The notes: generated from the sequence alone by a model not told the origin. Positions 33,646-44,221 are shown, counted from the stretch's first letter. The stretch is DNA of 64,000 nt from Verrucomicrobiota bacterium (GCA_022711435.1 JAKLFB010000008.1:105167-169166); one strand, 5' to 3'. Translations and numbers: made by a program.

Positions 33646-34845
33646 CTAAATCCGCAGGAAAATTTTGCGCCGATACATCCAGAGCAGGATCAGCCAGAGC
33701 ACCAATAGCGTCGCAGCGCCGTGGACGAACGCTTCATACGGGGCGCCGAAGACCCGAAACGCGTCGGTCCCCAGGTGGGTTTTCAAGGCATTGCGAATGA
33801 AGCCCAGGCAGAGGTAATCCATGCAGTAGGCGGCGATCGAGTTCATGCCGATGACCACCAGCGGGAACGCCCAGGCCTTCCAGCTTCCTATCTCGATGAC
33901 CACGTAAAAGGCGGCCAGGATCAGGAGGCACGCCCCCCCGCTCGCCAGGGTCCAGCTCGGCGTCCAGATCCGTTTGACCACGGGGCAGAGGCCCGCGACA
34001 CCGACCAGCACGCCGGCAACCAGCGCGATCAGGCCTGCGACTGCCAGCCATTTTGCCTTGGCGGCAGCCGGCTGTTCCCGCCGCAACACCCCGCCGGCGA
34101 TCAATCCCAATATCATCGTCCCCAGCGTCGGAATGAAACTCAGGGTCGCGTAGCCGCCTCCGTTGAAAAGAAACGCCTGCTCGCGCGGGAACAGATTCAG
34201 GAACCAGGTGTCAAATGCCCACGCGAGGTTCGTGTTCTTGTTCCAATGCGCGGCGAATCCCTGCAGGTGATGCGGCCAGTCGGCGGCCACGCCGGCCTTG
34301 GCCCAATCGAAATCCGGCCCTGGCAACGGATAAAGCGCAAAGGCGGCCCCGTAACCCGCCAGAATCAGGCCTAACGCAATCCACTGGTCGCGCGCAGGCC
34401 GGAGGCCCAGCAGGAACAGGAACCCGTAACCCAGCCCGATCTGCGTCAGGGTGTCCTCGAAGGTGAAGTTGGTCTGAGACCGGTTGATCGAGCGGAGGAA
34501 GATGCCCAGCACCACCAGGATCAGGGCCCGAACCCATGCGTGCAGGCTCATGCCGCCGATGCTCTGGCCCCGGGCGCGCCGGCTCGCGATCGAGAACGGC
34601 AGCGCCACCCCAACCAGGAAGCTGAAGGACGGCTGGATCAGGTCATGCAGCGAGGCCCCCACCCACTCGACGTGGCTCTGATGATGGCAAAGGAAGGCCC
34701 AGAAACCGCTTTCGGGGATCGCCCGCGACACCGCGCAGAACCGCAGCACCTCTCCCATCATCAGCAGCATCACCAGCCCGCGAAAGGCGTCGATGGAAGC
34801 CAGCCGTGCCGGGGATGGGGTCGAGGGAGTCGGTTGCATGGGCAT
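33646..34845 (-). CDS. DUF5009/HGSNAT-like multi-pass membrane acyltransferase
   Basis: 399 residues from MPMQPTPSTP at 34845; the longer frame to 34998 has no similarity. The N-terminal ASIDAFRGLVMLLMMGEVLRF is the typical start of heparan-alpha-glucosaminide N-acetyltransferase-like proteins. About eleven hydrophobic helices follow, with HHQSHVEWVGASLHDLIQPSF and NGGGYATLSFIPTLGTMILGLIAGGVLR. Homologues transfer acyl groups to sugars across the membrane. It is followed by the PQQ-like gene with a 40-nt gap on the same strand, possibly co-transcribed. Confidence 0.82.
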   Translation of the reverse strand: MPMQPTPSTPSPARLASIDAFRGLVMLLMMGEVLRFCAVSRAIPESGFWAFLCHHQSHVEWVGASLHDLIQPSFSFLVGVALPFSIASRRARGQSIGGMSLHAWVRALILVVLGIFLRSINRSQTNFTFEDTLTQIGLGYGFLFLLGLRPARDQWIALGLILAGYGAAFALYPLPGPDFDWAKAGVAADWPHHLQGFAAHWNKNTNLAWAFDTWFLNLFPREQAFLFNGGGYATLSFIPTLGTMILGLIAGGVLRREQPAAAKAKWLAVAGLIALVAGVLVGVAGLCPVVKRIWTPSWTLASGGACLLILAAFYVVIEIGSWKAWAFPLVVIGMNSIAAYCMDYLCLGFIRNALKTHLGTDAFRVFGAPYEAFVHGAATLLVLWLILLWMYRRKIFLRI

Positions 34846-35023
34846 GTGACTGTCGGTTTCACGCCGACTCTGGCATTTTCGGCCGCCCTTGGCAACCCGC
34901 GTCGCGAAACTCCTGTTGCATCCTGGCCATCCATGGTGTGTATTGAGAGTGCGGATGCGACTGCCTCCCCGGACGATGGAAAGGGTTGCTCGAATCACGC
35001 GGGCGACTCGCCCATGAACAAAG

Positions 35024-36496
35024 ATGAAAGTATTGCTGGTATATCCTCAGACTGAGGCCACGTTCTGGAGTTTCAAGCACGTGCTGCGGATGGCTTCGAA
35101 ACGGGCGGCTTTTCCGCCCTTGGGATTGCTGACGGTGGCGGCGATGCTGCCATCGGATTGGGCGCTGCAGCTGGTGGACACCAATGTCGAGCCCCTGACC
35201 GACGCCCAGATTCGCTGGGCGGACTACGTGATGATCAGCGCGATGATCGTGCATCGGTCGTCGGTCAACACCATCGTGGACCGATGCGCGGCGCTGGGCA
35301 AGACGGTGATCGGAGGCGGGCCGCTGTTCACGACCGGCCATTCGGCCTTTCCGCGGATCCAGCATTTCGTCCTGGGCGAGGCCGAGGGGGTCATGCCGGA
35401 GCTGGTCGAGGACATGCGGCGCGGCGCTCTTCGGGCCATCTACCGGGCAGAGGGGCATCCGGACATCACCCGCACACCAATGCCGCGGTGGGACCTGATC
35501 CGCCTCGACCATTACGTCACCATGGCGGCCCAGTTCTCGCGCGGCTGCCCCTATGACTGCGAGTTCTGCGACATCGTCGTCATGAACGGACGGACGCCGC
35601 GGACCAAGTCGCCCGCGCAAATGGTGGCCGAGCTCGAGGCGTTGCGCCGCCGGGGCTGGAAGGACCGGGTGTTCATCGTGGACGACAATTTCATCGGGAA
35701 CCGGCATCAGACACGGGCGCTGCTGGACGAGATGATCCAATGGCGGGATCGGTCGGGATCGACGATGGGGTTCTTCACCGAGGCGTCGGTGAATCTGGCG
35801 GACGATTCGGACCTGTGCGATCGGATGGTGCGAGCGGGATTCAACAAAGTGTTTTTAGGGCTCGAGACACCGTCGGTCGAGAGCCTGGAGGAATGCCGCA
35901 AGCTCCAGAACCAGGGCCGCGACATGGTCGCCAGCGTCCAGGCGCTCCAGCGGGCCGGCCTCGAGGTCATGGGCGGGTTCATCGTCGGATTCGACAGCGA
36001 CCGCGAGGATATCTTTCAGCGCCAGTTCGAATTCATCCAGCGCTCCGGCGTGGTGACCGCCATGGTCGGCCTGCTCACAGCCCTGCCCCAAACCCGCCTT
36101 TATCATCGCCTGATGAAGGAGGGCCGGCTCGAGTCGGAAACGACCGGCAACAATACCGAGGCGGTCCTGAACTTCAGGCCGAAGCTGGATCGGACGTTCC
36201 TCGTGGATGGCTATCGTGAGCTGATGAAGAAGCTGTACGAGCCCGGCCGCTTTTATCAGCGAGCGCGCGTCTTTCTGCGCAACTACCGCCCGCGCAGCGA
36301 GCAGCTGCGGATTTCCTGGTCGGATTTCCAGGCGTTTCTCAAGTCGTTTTGGGTGCTTGGCTTTTGGCAGCCGGGGCGCACCGCATACTGGCGATTCTTC
36401 TTGAGCACGCTGCTGCGCCGGCCCCGCCATTTCCGGTATGCGGTCGAACTGGCCATCCTCGGGCACCATTTCCGGCGAGTCGCCAATCGGATGTGA
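35024..36496 (+). CDS. B12-binding-domain radical SAM protein with DUF4070
   Basis: 490 residues. The N-terminal cobalamin-binding-like domain begins MKVLLVYPQTEATFWSF and contains FPPLGLLTVAAMLP; a DxHxxG motif is not obvious. The radical SAM core has FSRGCPYDCEFCDI (CxxxCxxC binding [4Fe-4S] and SAM) near residue 180, then VFIVDDNF, VFLGLETPS and GGFIVGFDSD. The C-terminal 130 residues (TRLYHRLMKEGRL, RARVFLRNYRP) match the DUF4070 tail. Hopanoid C-2 methylase HpnP is one member of this class, but the class is broad and no other hopanoid gene is here. Isolated between divergent/convergent neighbours. Confidence 0.85.
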   Translation: MKVLLVYPQTEATFWSFKHVLRMASKRAAFPPLGLLTVAAMLPSDWALQLVDTNVEPLTDAQIRWADYVMISAMIVHRSSVNTIVDRCAALGKTVIGGGPLFTTGHSAFPRIQHFVLGEAEGVMPELVEDMRRGALRAIYRAEGHPDITRTPMPRWDLIRLDHYVTMAAQFSRGCPYDCEFCDIVVMNGRTPRTKSPAQMVAELEALRRRGWKDRVFIVDDNFIGNRHQTRALLDEMIQWRDRSGSTMGFFTEASVNLADDSDLCDRMVRAGFNKVFLGLETPSVESLEECRKLQNQGRDMVASVQALQRAGLEVMGGFIVGFDSDREDIFQRQFEFIQRSGVVTAMVGLLTALPQTRLYHRLMKEGRLESETTGNNTEAVLNFRPKLDRTFLVDGYRELMKKLYEPGRFYQRARVFLRNYRPRSEQLRISWSDFQAFLKSFWVLGFWQPGRTAYWRFFLSTLLRRPRHFRYAVELAILGHHFRRVANRM

Positions 36497-36518
36497 GGAT
36501 GCCCGCGGCATGAGGCCT

Positions 36519-36547
36519 GCCGGGCGCGGGGCTGCAAGCCGCCCGGC
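36519..36547. other. GC-rich hairpin between convergent genes
   Basis: GCCGGGCG at 36519-36526 pairs with CGCCCGGC at 36540-36547 (8 bp, 13-nt loop) in the roughly 100-bp gap between the radical SAM gene and mfd, which converge. No U-run follows on either side, so a terminator role is weakly supported. Confidence 0.3.
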
Positions 36548-36599
36548 CCGCATCGGTTCCATGGGCGCAGAAGAGAACCTTCGGCGCAAGATGAGCCCC

Positions 36600-39500
36600 T
36601 CACATCGCCGATCGTCCTGATCCGCTTGGGGGCCGCTCCGGGACGCGGCCATCCCGCAGCGAGCTCACCAGGGCCTGAAGCTCGCGCAGCCGGGCCCGCG
36701 GGCTCTTCCGCTCCAGCCGGGGGAGTTGCCCGCCGGGTTTGAGAAGCTCGCCTTCCCTCCAGATCATGACTCGATCCTCCTGGACCCCAAGCTCACCAAC
36801 GCCTTTCCGGCCGCACAGGATTTTGAGATCGGTTACCGCCAGCAGCAGCTCCACGGGCTCCGGCAGCGGCCCGAAACGATCCCGCAGATCCCGGGCAATG
36901 GATCGAACGTCTCCGGCGCCGCAGGCTTCGGCCAGGCGGCGGTAAAACTCGATCCGATGACGGATTTCGGGCACGTAGGAGGATGGCAGGCATGCGTGGG
37001 CAGACGGCGCCGGTCGATCCTCCCACGGATCGGCTCCGGGCCGCGCCTTCCTCTTCCGGCCGCCGGACGTTGCGGCCGGATCCGCCGTGCCCGGGGAGCT
37101 CGCGGCGCCAGGTTCGGGCGCGTCCGGACCCGATCCTTGCCCGGGAGATTCGAAGCGCAGGAATTCAAGTTCGACCTTGACGCTGAGCCGGCGCGGGGCG
37201 GGCTCGCCCCGGAGGGCGGCGACACTCTCCTTGAGGAGCTGGCAATACAGATCGAACCCGAGGGCGGTGATGTGGCCGCTCTGCTCGGATCCCAGCAGGT
37301 TTCCGGCCCCCCGGAGCTCCAGATCGCGCAGCGCGATCTTGAACCCGCATCCCAGGCTCGAATACTGCCGGATGGCGGACAAGCGCTTGCGCGCGTCGGC
37401 CAGCAGGCCGGCATGTCGAGGCAGCAGCAGATAGGCGTAGGCCTGGTGCTTGTAGCGCCCCACCCTGCCCCGGAGCTGATACAGATCGCTCAGGCCGAAC
37501 CGGTCCGCCCGATCGATGATGATGGTGTTCGCATTCGGGATATCGAGCCCGCTCTCGATGATCGTCGTCGATAGCAACAGGTCCGCCCTGCCGTTGACGA
37601 ACTCGAGCATCACCTCCTCGAGAGCGTCGCTGTCCATCTGCCCATGCCCGACGACGATTCGCGCCTCCGGCACCAGCTGCCTGAGCCGAAGCGCCATGGC
37701 ATCGATGGTCGCCACCCGGTTGTGAAGGAAGAACACCTGGCCCTGCCGATTGAGCTCCCGGAGGATGGCCGCCCGTATGACGCCCTCGTCGAAAGGAATC
37801 ACGATCGTTTCGACGGGCAGCCGGTCCACGGGGGGAGTCTGGATGGCGCTCATGTCCCGGGCGCCCATGAGGGCCAGATAGAGCGTGCGCGGGATCGGCG
37901 TGGCGCTGAGGGTGAGCACGTCGACCAGCTGGCGCCACTGCTTGAAGCGCTCCTTCTGGGCGACGCCGAACCGCTGCTCCTCATCGATGATCACCAGGCC
38001 GAGATCCTTGAACGCGACATCCCGCTGCAGCAGGCGGTGGGTGCCGATGACGATGTCCACGGCGCCGCGAGCCAGATCCTCGATCGCCCGCTGCTGCTCG
38101 CGCCGGGACCGGAACCGCGACAGCAATTCGAGCCGGACCGGGTAGTCGGCCATGCGCTCGCGGAATGTGTTGTAATGCTGCTGGGCCAGGACCGTGGTCG
38201 GCGTCAGCACCGCCACCTGCCGGCCGCCCATCACCGCCTTGAATGCCGCTCGGATGGCGACCTCCGTCTTCCCGAATCCCACGTCGCCGCAGACCAGCCG
38301 GTCCATCGGGCGCGGCTTCTCCATGTCGCCTTTCGCCTCCTGGATCGCCTGGAGCTGGTCGCGAGTCTCCTCGAACAGGAAAGAGGCCTCGAACTCCCTC
38401 TGCCAGGGCGTGTCAGGCCCACAGGCGTGCCCGGGCAGGGCGGCGCGCGCGGCCTGGAGCGACAGCAGCTCGCCAGCCAGGTCCCGCACCGACCGCTCGG
38501 CGCGCGCCTTGGCATGGGACCATCGCGTTCCTCCCAAGGCATGCAGCACCGGCCGGGCCTTGGTGGCGCCGATGTACTTGCTGATGAGATGCGCCTCGGC
38601 GACGGGCACGTACAATCGGGGGGCCGATTCGCCGGCCCGGCCAGGCGCATACTCGATCACGAGGCATTCCTGACCCGGAGATCCCTCTTCGTCTTCCGCC
38701 ACCGCTTCGCCCCGTTGACGCCGGGGCGGGAGGTTTTTCAAACCCAGAAACCGGCCGATACCGTGCGACATGTGGACCACATAATCTCCCTCCTCGAGAT
38801 CGTGGAAATCGATGTCGAGGCTGGACTTGAGGGCGGCGGCATGGGGCGACTTCAGGCGTCGCGGCTGCCGCGCTCGGTATCGCCCGAACACCTCCGCATC
38901 GGTGACCACAACGATCCCTGCCGTTTCCCAGAGAAACCCCTGGCTGATGGCGCCCAGGTGCATCCTGGGGGACCGCCCGCCCGCCGCGTGAAGCTCCTCG
39001 CATCCGGATCCGCCGGATTCGGACTCGGCGGATGGGTGGTCGCTGTCCTGGCCGGATTGGCCCCAAGGCAGCCCATATTCCTTCCAGATCTCCTCGAATC
39101 GTTCCCGCTCGCCGCCGTTGTTGCAGAAAACATGAAGCGCGCAGCCTCTCCGTTGCCAGCGATGCATCTGGTCGAAGAACTCCCTGCGCTGAACCTCGGC
39201 AACGGGCGCATCCACCGCCTGGCCTGGCCGCGGGCGGAACACATCCAGCCCCATGATATCCAGCTCGATTCGGGGTCCAGCAAATGGGGTTCGTGGTATT
39301 GGCAGGTCGCGGACCGATTGCGGGTGGGCTGCCGCGAGAGCCGGAATATCCACCTGCGTCACATCCCGGGGTTCGTCTATCCCTGGGGGTGCATCCTCCG
39401 ATTTGCCCGGATCCAGTCTGTTTGCTGGATTGCTTTGGGCCGCTTCAGCTCCCCGGTGGAAGCCGGCATCGCCCCATTCTTCATCGAAGTCGATCCGCGG

Positions 39501-40472
39501 CAGCTCGCGCTTCTCGATCTCCTCGAGGAGCTCGGGCCACTCGATCCAGAGCGGATCGCCGTCCGGCATCTGGCGCCGATACTGGGCGAACTGCTCGGCA
39601 ATAGCGCCGGGCTCGCTCAAGAGCACGATCGTTCCCGGCGGCAGATAGTCCAGCAGCGTGCCCAGACTGCCCGGCGGATCGAGGTCGTTTCCGGCGCCCT
39701 CGGCCTGGATCCCCGGTGCCGTCGTGCCATGCCGCAGCAGACCCAGCTCGCCTCCAGGCGGCAGCACCACGCGATCGATCTCAGCCCGCGACACTTGGGT
39801 CGCCGGATCGAACTCGCGCAGCGATTCCAGTTCATCCCCGAAGAACTCGAGGCGAACCGGCCAAGGCGCCGTGAGGGGGAACACGTCCAGGATTCCGCCG
39901 CGCAACGCGATTTCGCCCTTTTGGGTGACCTGTGTTTCGGGGGCATACCCCTGCGATTGGAGCCACTCGACCAGCGCCAGTGGATTCACTTTCTGCCGTT
40001 GGACCAGGGATCGAACACGCTGGCGAAGGTGGTCGGGAGCGAACGTCCGCTGCGCCAATGCCAGTGCGTTTGCCACCACAAACCGCTGGGCGCGCTCCGA
40101 GCCGACTCGATCGTCGATCAGCGCCATGAGCGTTGCCAGCCGATCGCTGACCACGTCCACATGCGGAAGCCTTCCGTCATGCGGCATGCATTCCCAAGCG
40201 GGATAGAACCATGGCGCAGCTCGGCTCTTTCCCTGGCTGGCCACCTGGAGCCAGGTCATCAGGTCCTGATGAAACCGTTCCTGTGACTTGAGCCCGTTAG
40301 CGACCACCAGGAATCGCCGATCCGGAAGGGCAGATGCCAGCAGCTGGGCCAAAAACGGATGAGCGCTCGAATGGACCCCTGCACAAGACAATACGCCTCC
40401 TTTTTCCAGGCCGTGCAGCAGGGACTGCACCGCCGGAAGCCTTGATATCCTCTCGAGGAAAGATGGATTCAC
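36600..40472 (-). CDS. mfd: Transcription-repair coupling factor Mfd
   Basis: 1290 residues with a GTG start at 40472. It displaces stalled RNA polymerase and recruits UvrA. Order: UvrB-like N-terminal region (1-430, with [13 protein letters not shown] and [31 protein letters not shown]), the CarD-like RNAP-interaction domain ([21 protein letters not shown] near 555), and the RecG-like helicase ([14 protein letters not shown] near 727, [10 protein letters not shown] near 827, [25 protein letters not shown]). A TRCF domain follows. It is longer than the usual 1150 residues because of low-complexity linkers around 340-400, 475-500 and 1120-1160. Length and linkers are odd but motifs are intact. 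Confidence 0.95.
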   Translation of the reverse strand: MNPSFLERISRLPAVQSLLHGLEKGGVLSCAGVHSSAHPFLAQLLASALPDRRFLVVANGLKSQERFHQDLMTWLQVASQGKSRAAPWFYPAWECMPHDGRLPHVDVVSDRLATLMALIDDRVGSERAQRFVVANALALAQRTFAPDHLRQRVRSLVQRQKVNPLALVEWLQSQGYAPETQVTQKGEIALRGGILDVFPLTAPWPVRLEFFGDELESLREFDPATQVSRAEIDRVVLPPGGELGLLRHGTTAPGIQAEGAGNDLDPPGSLGTLLDYLPPGTIVLLSEPGAIAEQFAQYRRQMPDGDPLWIEWPELLEEIEKRELPRIDFDEEWGDAGFHRGAEAAQSNPANRLDPGKSEDAPPGIDEPRDVTQVDIPALAAAHPQSVRDLPIPRTPFAGPRIELDIMGLDVFRPRPGQAVDAPVAEVQRREFFDQMHRWQRRGCALHVFCNNGGERERFEEIWKEYGLPWGQSGQDSDHPSAESESGGSGCEELHAAGGRSPRMHLGAISQGFLWETAGIVVVTDAEVFGRYRARQPRRLKSPHAAALKSSLDIDFHDLEEGDYVVHMSHGIGRFLGLKNLPPRRQRGEAVAEDEEGSPGQECLVIEYAPGRAGESAPRLYVPVAEAHLISKYIGATKARPVLHALGGTRWSHAKARAERSVRDLAGELLSLQAARAALPGHACGPDTPWQREFEASFLFEETRDQLQAIQEAKGDMEKPRPMDRLVCGDVGFGKTEVAIRAAFKAVMGGRQVAVLTPTTVLAQQHYNTFRERMADYPVRLELLSRFRSRREQQRAIEDLARGAVDIVIGTHRLLQRDVAFKDLGLVIIDEEQRFGVAQKERFKQWRQLVDVLTLSATPIPRTLYLALMGARDMSAIQTPPVDRLPVETIVIPFDEGVIRAAILRELNRQGQVFFLHNRVATIDAMALRLRQLVPEARIVVGHGQMDSDALEEVMLEFVNGRADLLLSTTIIESGLDIPNANTIIIDRADRFGLSDLYQLRGRVGRYKHQAYAYLLLPRHAGLLADARKRLSAIRQYSSLGCGFKIALRDLELRGAGNLLGSEQSGHITALGFDLYCQLLKESVAALRGEPAPRRLSVKVELEFLRFESPGQGSGPDAPEPGAASSPGTADPAATSGGRKRKARPGADPWEDRPAPSAHACLPSSYVPEIRHRIEFYRRLAEACGAGDVRSIARDLRDRFGPLPEPVELLLAVTDLKILCGRKGVGELGVQEDRVMIWREGELLKPGGQLPRLERKSPRARLRELQALVSSLRDGRVPERPPSGSGRSAM

Positions 40473-40714
40473 CGCGCCGCCTCGAGCGGCTATGGTTCAG
40501 CCTGCCCAAGGAAGGCGTCGGGGTCAATTCTCCGGTTTCCTCCCCTTCCCTCCATGAAGGATGGAGGAGAAGAAGATCTGTTAGAGGGATAGGGGTAAGC
40601 CGCGAGGCCAACTCTTGGCGTGTATTGGGCAGAGCCATGGGTGCGGGAAGCATCTTGATACTCGATGGCGGAACCCACTCGCATCAGGGGGCCTGACGGT
40701 TTATCCTGCGGCCG
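40473..40714. other. Intergenic region between divergent mfd and dusB
   Basis: 240 bp; must hold the promoters of both genes. It contains a 7-bp hairpin (CCTCCAT/ATGGAGG, 40549-40555 and 40561-40567) set in a C-rich then G-rich patch similar in flavour to the patches at 12240 and 24560. No further gene seen. Confidence 0.4.
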
Positions 40715-41818
40715 ATGATAAGGATCGGCACGCTCGACCTCGAATTCAACCTGCTATTGGCGCCGATGGCGGGCTACACCAACCTGCCCTTCCGGCTGAC
40801 CATCCGCGAGTTGGGCGGGCTTGGCCTGGCGACGACCGACCTGGTCAACGCGCGGTCTTTGCTCGAATCCAGAGCGAAGGCCTTTCAGCTCATCGAGACC
40901 TCGCCGGCCGACCGACCGCTGGCCATCCAGCTCTTCGGATCGGTCCTCGAGGAGATGCGGGACGCCGCCAGCATGGCGGAGTCCATGGGCATCGAGTCGA
41001 TCGATATCAACATGGGCTGTCCCGTGCCCAAAGTGTGCCGCGCCGGTGGCGGCTCCGTCTGGATGATCGATGTCGAAAAAAGCGCTCGCATTGCGGCGGC
41101 CATGGTCAAAGCAGTCCATGTCCCTGTGACGGCCAAGATGCGCCTTGGCTGGGACGCGCAGCATGTGAACGCGCCCGATCTAGCCCGCCTTCTCGCCGAT
41201 GCCGGCATCGCGGCCATCACGGTCCACGGCCGAACGCGCGACCAGGGTTTTTCCGGGGCGGTGAGCCTGGCGGGCATCCGCGCCGTTGTCGAGGCCGCGC
41301 CCAGAATTCCGATCATTGGCAATGGGGATGTGACCACAGCACAAGCTGCAGCCGAAATGATTCGGCTAACCGGCTGCCAGGGGATCAGCATTGGCCGGGG
41401 CGCCTTCTACAATCCGTGGATCTTCCGCGAAACCGCATCCTATCTGCAAACCGGCGAGCTGCCTTCCGAGCCCGGGTTCGAGGATCGGATCGCATTCATG
41501 AGCCGGCATCTGGACCGCATGATCGAGGTTTTCGGCGAAGCCCATGCATGCCGGATGTTTCGGAAGGTGGCGCCGCTGTATGCGCGGCGTTTCGGCCCAA
41601 GCCGCGAATTCAACCGGCGCATGGCCGGCATTCAAACCCGTGCCGATTTCGACCATGCCATCGAAGTGTATCGGCAATGGCGCCTGCAATTCCTCGATGG
41701 CGATGGGGCGCTCAAACCCGCCTATCAACCCCGTCCGCTCGCATCGTCTTTCGCGGATATCGACACGCGCTCGAATCCGCTGCTGATCTCGGATGGGTCC
41801 GAGGTCTTTGGGCAATAA
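40715..41818 (+). CDS. dusB: tRNA-dihydrouridine synthase
   Basis: 367 residues. FMN-dependent reduction of uridine to dihydrouridine in tRNA. The barrel opens LLLAPMAGYTNLPFRLTIRELG. The catalytic-cysteine motif is DINMGCPVPKVCRAGGGS, followed by VTAKMRLGW, ITVHGRTRDQGFSG, IPIIGNGDVTTAQAA and SIGRGAFYNPWIFRE (FMN phosphate site). Features match the DusB branch. The C-terminus is about 30 residues longer than E. coli DusB. It ends at a strong terminator shared with the PEP-CTERM gene. Confidence 0.94.
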   Translation: MIRIGTLDLEFNLLLAPMAGYTNLPFRLTIRELGGLGLATTDLVNARSLLESRAKAFQLIETSPADRPLAIQLFGSVLEEMRDAASMAESMGIESIDINMGCPVPKVCRAGGGSVWMIDVEKSARIAAAMVKAVHVPVTAKMRLGWDAQHVNAPDLARLLADAGIAAITVHGRTRDQGFSGAVSLAGIRAVVEAAPRIPIIGNGDVTTAQAAAEMIRLTGCQGISIGRGAFYNPWIFRETASYLQTGELPSEPGFEDRIAFMSRHLDRMIEVFGEAHACRMFRKVAPLYARRFGPSREFNRRMAGIQTRADFDHAIEVYRQWRLQFLDGDGALKPAYQPRPLASSFADIDTRSNPLLISDGSEVFGQ

Positions 41819-41847
41819 AAAAGCCGCCTCGATCGAGGCGGCTTTTT
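41818..41847. terminator. Strong bidirectional intrinsic terminator
   Basis: A perfect 15-bp palindrome: five A, GCCGCCTCGA, its complement and five T (41818-41832 pairing with 41833-41847). It lies just after the dusB stop and before the 3' end of the convergent PEP-CTERM gene, with a U-run for each direction. Confidence 0.92.
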
Positions 41848-41865
41848 GAGATTGGTCAACAAGAA

Positions 41866-42420
41866 CTATTGACGGCGGCGCAGGAACAGCGCCACGAGAC
41901 CCAGCGCGCCCAGGGCGAGCGTCGAGGGTTCAGGAACAACAGCCATCACCGGGCTCGCAGGAATCGCGAGATCGGGTCCGACCGCCGGGCCAGGAGGCAC
42001 CGAAGCGGGATCCCAACTGCCAGTCGCTTGGCTCCAGGTCACCAAAGCTGTCGGAGCCGAACCGAACGCGGCATCATACGTTGAACCCGCAGCAGCCTTC
42101 CACACCCGCAACGTCAACTCGGCTACTGCACCCGGAACGACGTCAGCAATCACACCGACGCCATCATCGAAATACCCGCCGAATTCCAGTTGGAACATTG
42201 TGGCATTGCCGAGGTCTTGGGAAACGACCGGCTTGCCGCCAGGGCCCAGCAACTCGATGTAGATATTGCCGCTGGCATCGTTGTCAGCATACACCCCTTC
42301 AGAGCCGATATAGATCGGCCGATCCGGCGTGAAGTTGTTCAGAACGACCGTCGCTTGCGGAGCGGCATAGACCGCTGTCGCCAGCGCCGTGAGGCTGAGC
42401 AGTGCTAATAGTTTTTTCAT
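41866..42420 (-). CDS. PEP-CTERM sorting-domain secreted protein
   Basis: 184 residues. It has a signal peptide (MKKLLALLSLTALATAVYAA), a beta-rich mature region and a C-terminal tripartite sorting signal: VPEPSTL, a hydrophobic helix (ALGALGLVALFL) and RRRQ. Exosortase (EpsH/XrtX-type) would recognise the PEP motif and process it during export linked to exopolysaccharide. No exosortase is in this window. Function of the mature domain is unknown. It is followed on the same strand by another secreted-protein gene 70 nt upstream of its start. Confidence 0.85.
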   Translation of the reverse strand: MKKLLALLSLTALATAVYAAPQATVVLNNFTPDRPIYIGSEGVYADNDASGNIYIELLGPGGKPVVSQDLGNATMFQLEFGGYFDDGVGVIADVVPGAVAELTLRVWKAAAGSTYDAAFGSAPTALVTWSQATGSWDPASVPPGPAVGPDLAIPASPVMAVVPEPSTLALGALGLVALFLRRRQ

Positions 42421-42490
42421 ATTACTTGGTTGTTTTTACCCGTGTGTCTGATTGATTGTTTCCGTTCAAACACGATGATGGTGTTTAGAT

Positions 42491-43162
42491 CTAGGGATTG
42501 ACAGAAAAGTCGCGAGCCCAGTTGCCGGTCGCATTGGCCTTATACCAGAAACCTTCGCCGACATCGATTACAGGCTCCGTCGAATCACCACCGGTCCAGC
42601 GGTCCTGGCCGCCAATGACGCGCAGCGTGCTTTGAACGTATCCTGCAGCTCCGTACTTGTAGATGACCTCGTTGTTCGCGACAGGGAGACCCAGGGTTGT
42701 CTTCACAGCGCCGGCTTGCGGGACGATCGAGGAGATCAGATTGAATCCAGCGGCAAACGGAACGGTCAGACCCGTGCCTTGCGGCACTTCGCCGACGAAG
42801 GTCAGCTTCAGCGTTTCCGTCGTGCTTGGGTTTTTAACGAAGAACCCCATACCCGGATTCACGATTTCATCTGCGCCTAAACCGCCAGTCCAGCGCACCT
42901 GCCCGCCAATCGTCCGCTTGGTAATCTGTTGGAAGGTGTTAGCCACGTACTTGTATACAATGAAATTGTCTGGAACATTCGGGAACACCGTTGCGAGGTT
43001 ATTTGTGGGCTGATTGAGTGGATTGCTCAGAATCGCGAAACCTCCCGCAGGCACTTCCTTGTTCACGTAGCCGACCGCATTCACCGAATACACCTGGGCG
43101 AGCGAGGACGCAGCAGTCGCCACGCACACCACCGCCGCCAATAATAGAACCTTTATTCTCAT
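42491..43162 (-). CDS. Secreted 'YSVNAVGYVN'-type protein of Verrucomicrobia
   Basis: 223 residues from MRIKVLLLAAVVCVATAASSLA at 43162, with AAGGTGA just upstream as a good ribosome binding site. The mature N-terminus is QVYSVNAVGYVNKEVPAGGFAILSNPLNQP. This signature recurs in many verrucomicrobial exported proteins. Two internal repeats are visible: VYKYVANTFQQITKRTIGGQVRWTGG and IYKYGAAGYVQSTLRVIGGQDRWTGG, each followed by a GxGFxxKN/NA segment. Beta-rich; no enzymatic motif. Function unknown. Confidence 0.8.
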   Translation of the reverse strand: MRIKVLLLAAVVCVATAASSLAQVYSVNAVGYVNKEVPAGGFAILSNPLNQPTNNLATVFPNVPDNFIVYKYVANTFQQITKRTIGGQVRWTGGLGADEIVNPGMGFFVKNPSTTETLKLTFVGEVPQGTGLTVPFAAGFNLISSIVPQAGAVKTTLGLPVANNEVIYKYGAAGYVQSTLRVIGGQDRWTGGDSTEPVIDVGEGFWYKANATGNWARDFSVNP

Positions 43163-43205
43163 TGTTATCACCTTTTTTGTTTTTGTTGTTACCGTGTGCG
43201 GCCTC

Positions 43206-43234
43206 AATCTCCCAAAATCACCATCCGCTGTCAA
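43206..43234 (-). promoter_or_regulatory. Candidate sigma-70 promoter
   Basis: TTGACA (43234-43229 on the minus strand) is a perfect -35 box; GAGATT lies 17 nt downstream as a weak -10. It is 44 nt upstream of the AUG-proximal ribosome binding site of the secreted protein gene, in an unusually AT-rich 280-bp intergenic region (43163-43441). The -10 has only three consensus matches, so this is a suggestion. Confidence 0.35.
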
Positions 43235-43441
43235 CTTTTTATTGAACATTTTTTTGGGTGTTATTGTCCCACCGCGGGCGCTTGGTTGACCCAGCATCGC
43301 GTATCGCCTTTCTTATTACCTTTATATTTATCACAACATCATCAATATCATAATGTTACAGATCATATCACCCCTTCATAAATCGGCCTGTTTTGGTGGG
43401 ATGACTCGCTGCGACTCCTCAAAGAAGCTCGCGCCTCGTAT

Positions 43442-44113
43442 TCAACCATCATAATGCCCGAGCAATTGCTCAAGCGTTATCTCCTTGATTGCAGCCCAAA
43501 CATGCTCGGCCTCAGCAAGATCCGCTTGAGAAAATGTATGGGCTACCGCCACACATCGCATTCCGGCCGCTTTGGCCGCTTGAATCCCGGAAACGGCATC
43601 CTCGATCACGATACACTCCGGTGGCGGCAACTTCATTTTGTGTGCGGCGGCCAGGAAGATGTCGGGGGCAGGCTTTTTGTGCACAACATCCTCAGCGGCA
43701 ATCACTACATCCCAATTGTCTCTTGGCAGCTCGATCAGCCTCAGATTGGCATCGACCTTGATCCGGTCAGCGCTTGAAGCAACGGCGGTCTGCAATCCTG
43801 CTTTGCGGCAGGCGCGGACGAGCTCGACGGCGCCGGGGAACGCCCGCAATTGGTCTGGGGCCATCTCGAGGTATAGCTCGTAGGTGCGCCGTTTGGCTGC
43901 CTCGATATTCAGCTGCAGATGGTATTTCTCGGCGACCCCTCCCAGGTACCGGATCTCGCCCATCCCGACAAACGGCTGAAAATCCTCGGGTCGAACCGTG
44001 ACGCCCCGCTCACCGAACATGGCTGTCGCCGCCGCACAGATCAGCGGTTCGGAATCGGTCAGCACGCCGTCCATGTCGAAGATCACGGCACGGATGCGGT
44101 TTGGGGCTGGCAT
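43442..44113 (-). CDS. HAD-superfamily hydrolase, beta-phosphoglucomutase-like
   Basis: 223 residues from MPAPNRIRAVIFDMDGVLTDSEP at 44113; earlier in-frame ATG at 44164 lacks similarity. Motif I is FDMDGVLTDSEP (nucleophile Asp 13 and Asp 15). Motif II is AVASSADRIKV. Motif III/IV is HKKPAPDIFLAAA and VIEDAVSGIQAAKAAGMRC. The cap is the small helical type of PGMB/phosphatase-like HADs. Probably a sugar-phosphate phosphatase or mutase; substrate unknown. The preceding AT-rich intergenic region separates it from the secreted protein gene. Confidence 0.88.
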   Translation of the reverse strand: MPAPNRIRAVIFDMDGVLTDSEPLICAAATAMFGERGVTVRPEDFQPFVGMGEIRYLGGVAEKYHLQLNIEAAKRRTYELYLEMAPDQLRAFPGAVELVRACRKAGLQTAVASSADRIKVDANLRLIELPRDNWDVVIAAEDVVHKKPAPDIFLAAAHKMKLPPPECIVIEDAVSGIQAAKAAGMRCVAVAHTFSQADLAEAEHVWAAIKEITLEQLLGHYDG

Positions 44114-44221
44114 GGGACCGACTTTGCGGAACGACAGCGTTTTGTCAATGGCGCATGCAAACAAGTTCGGATCGCTGACCTGCCTGTTTTACAGAGCGTC
44201 AGGAGTCCACCGCGCCGGGTC

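Noticed and set aside
42468..42486. AAACAC/GTGTTT hairpin after the 'YSVNAVGYVN' gene
   Set aside because: Six-base stem without a T-tract on the transcribed strand; probably chance.
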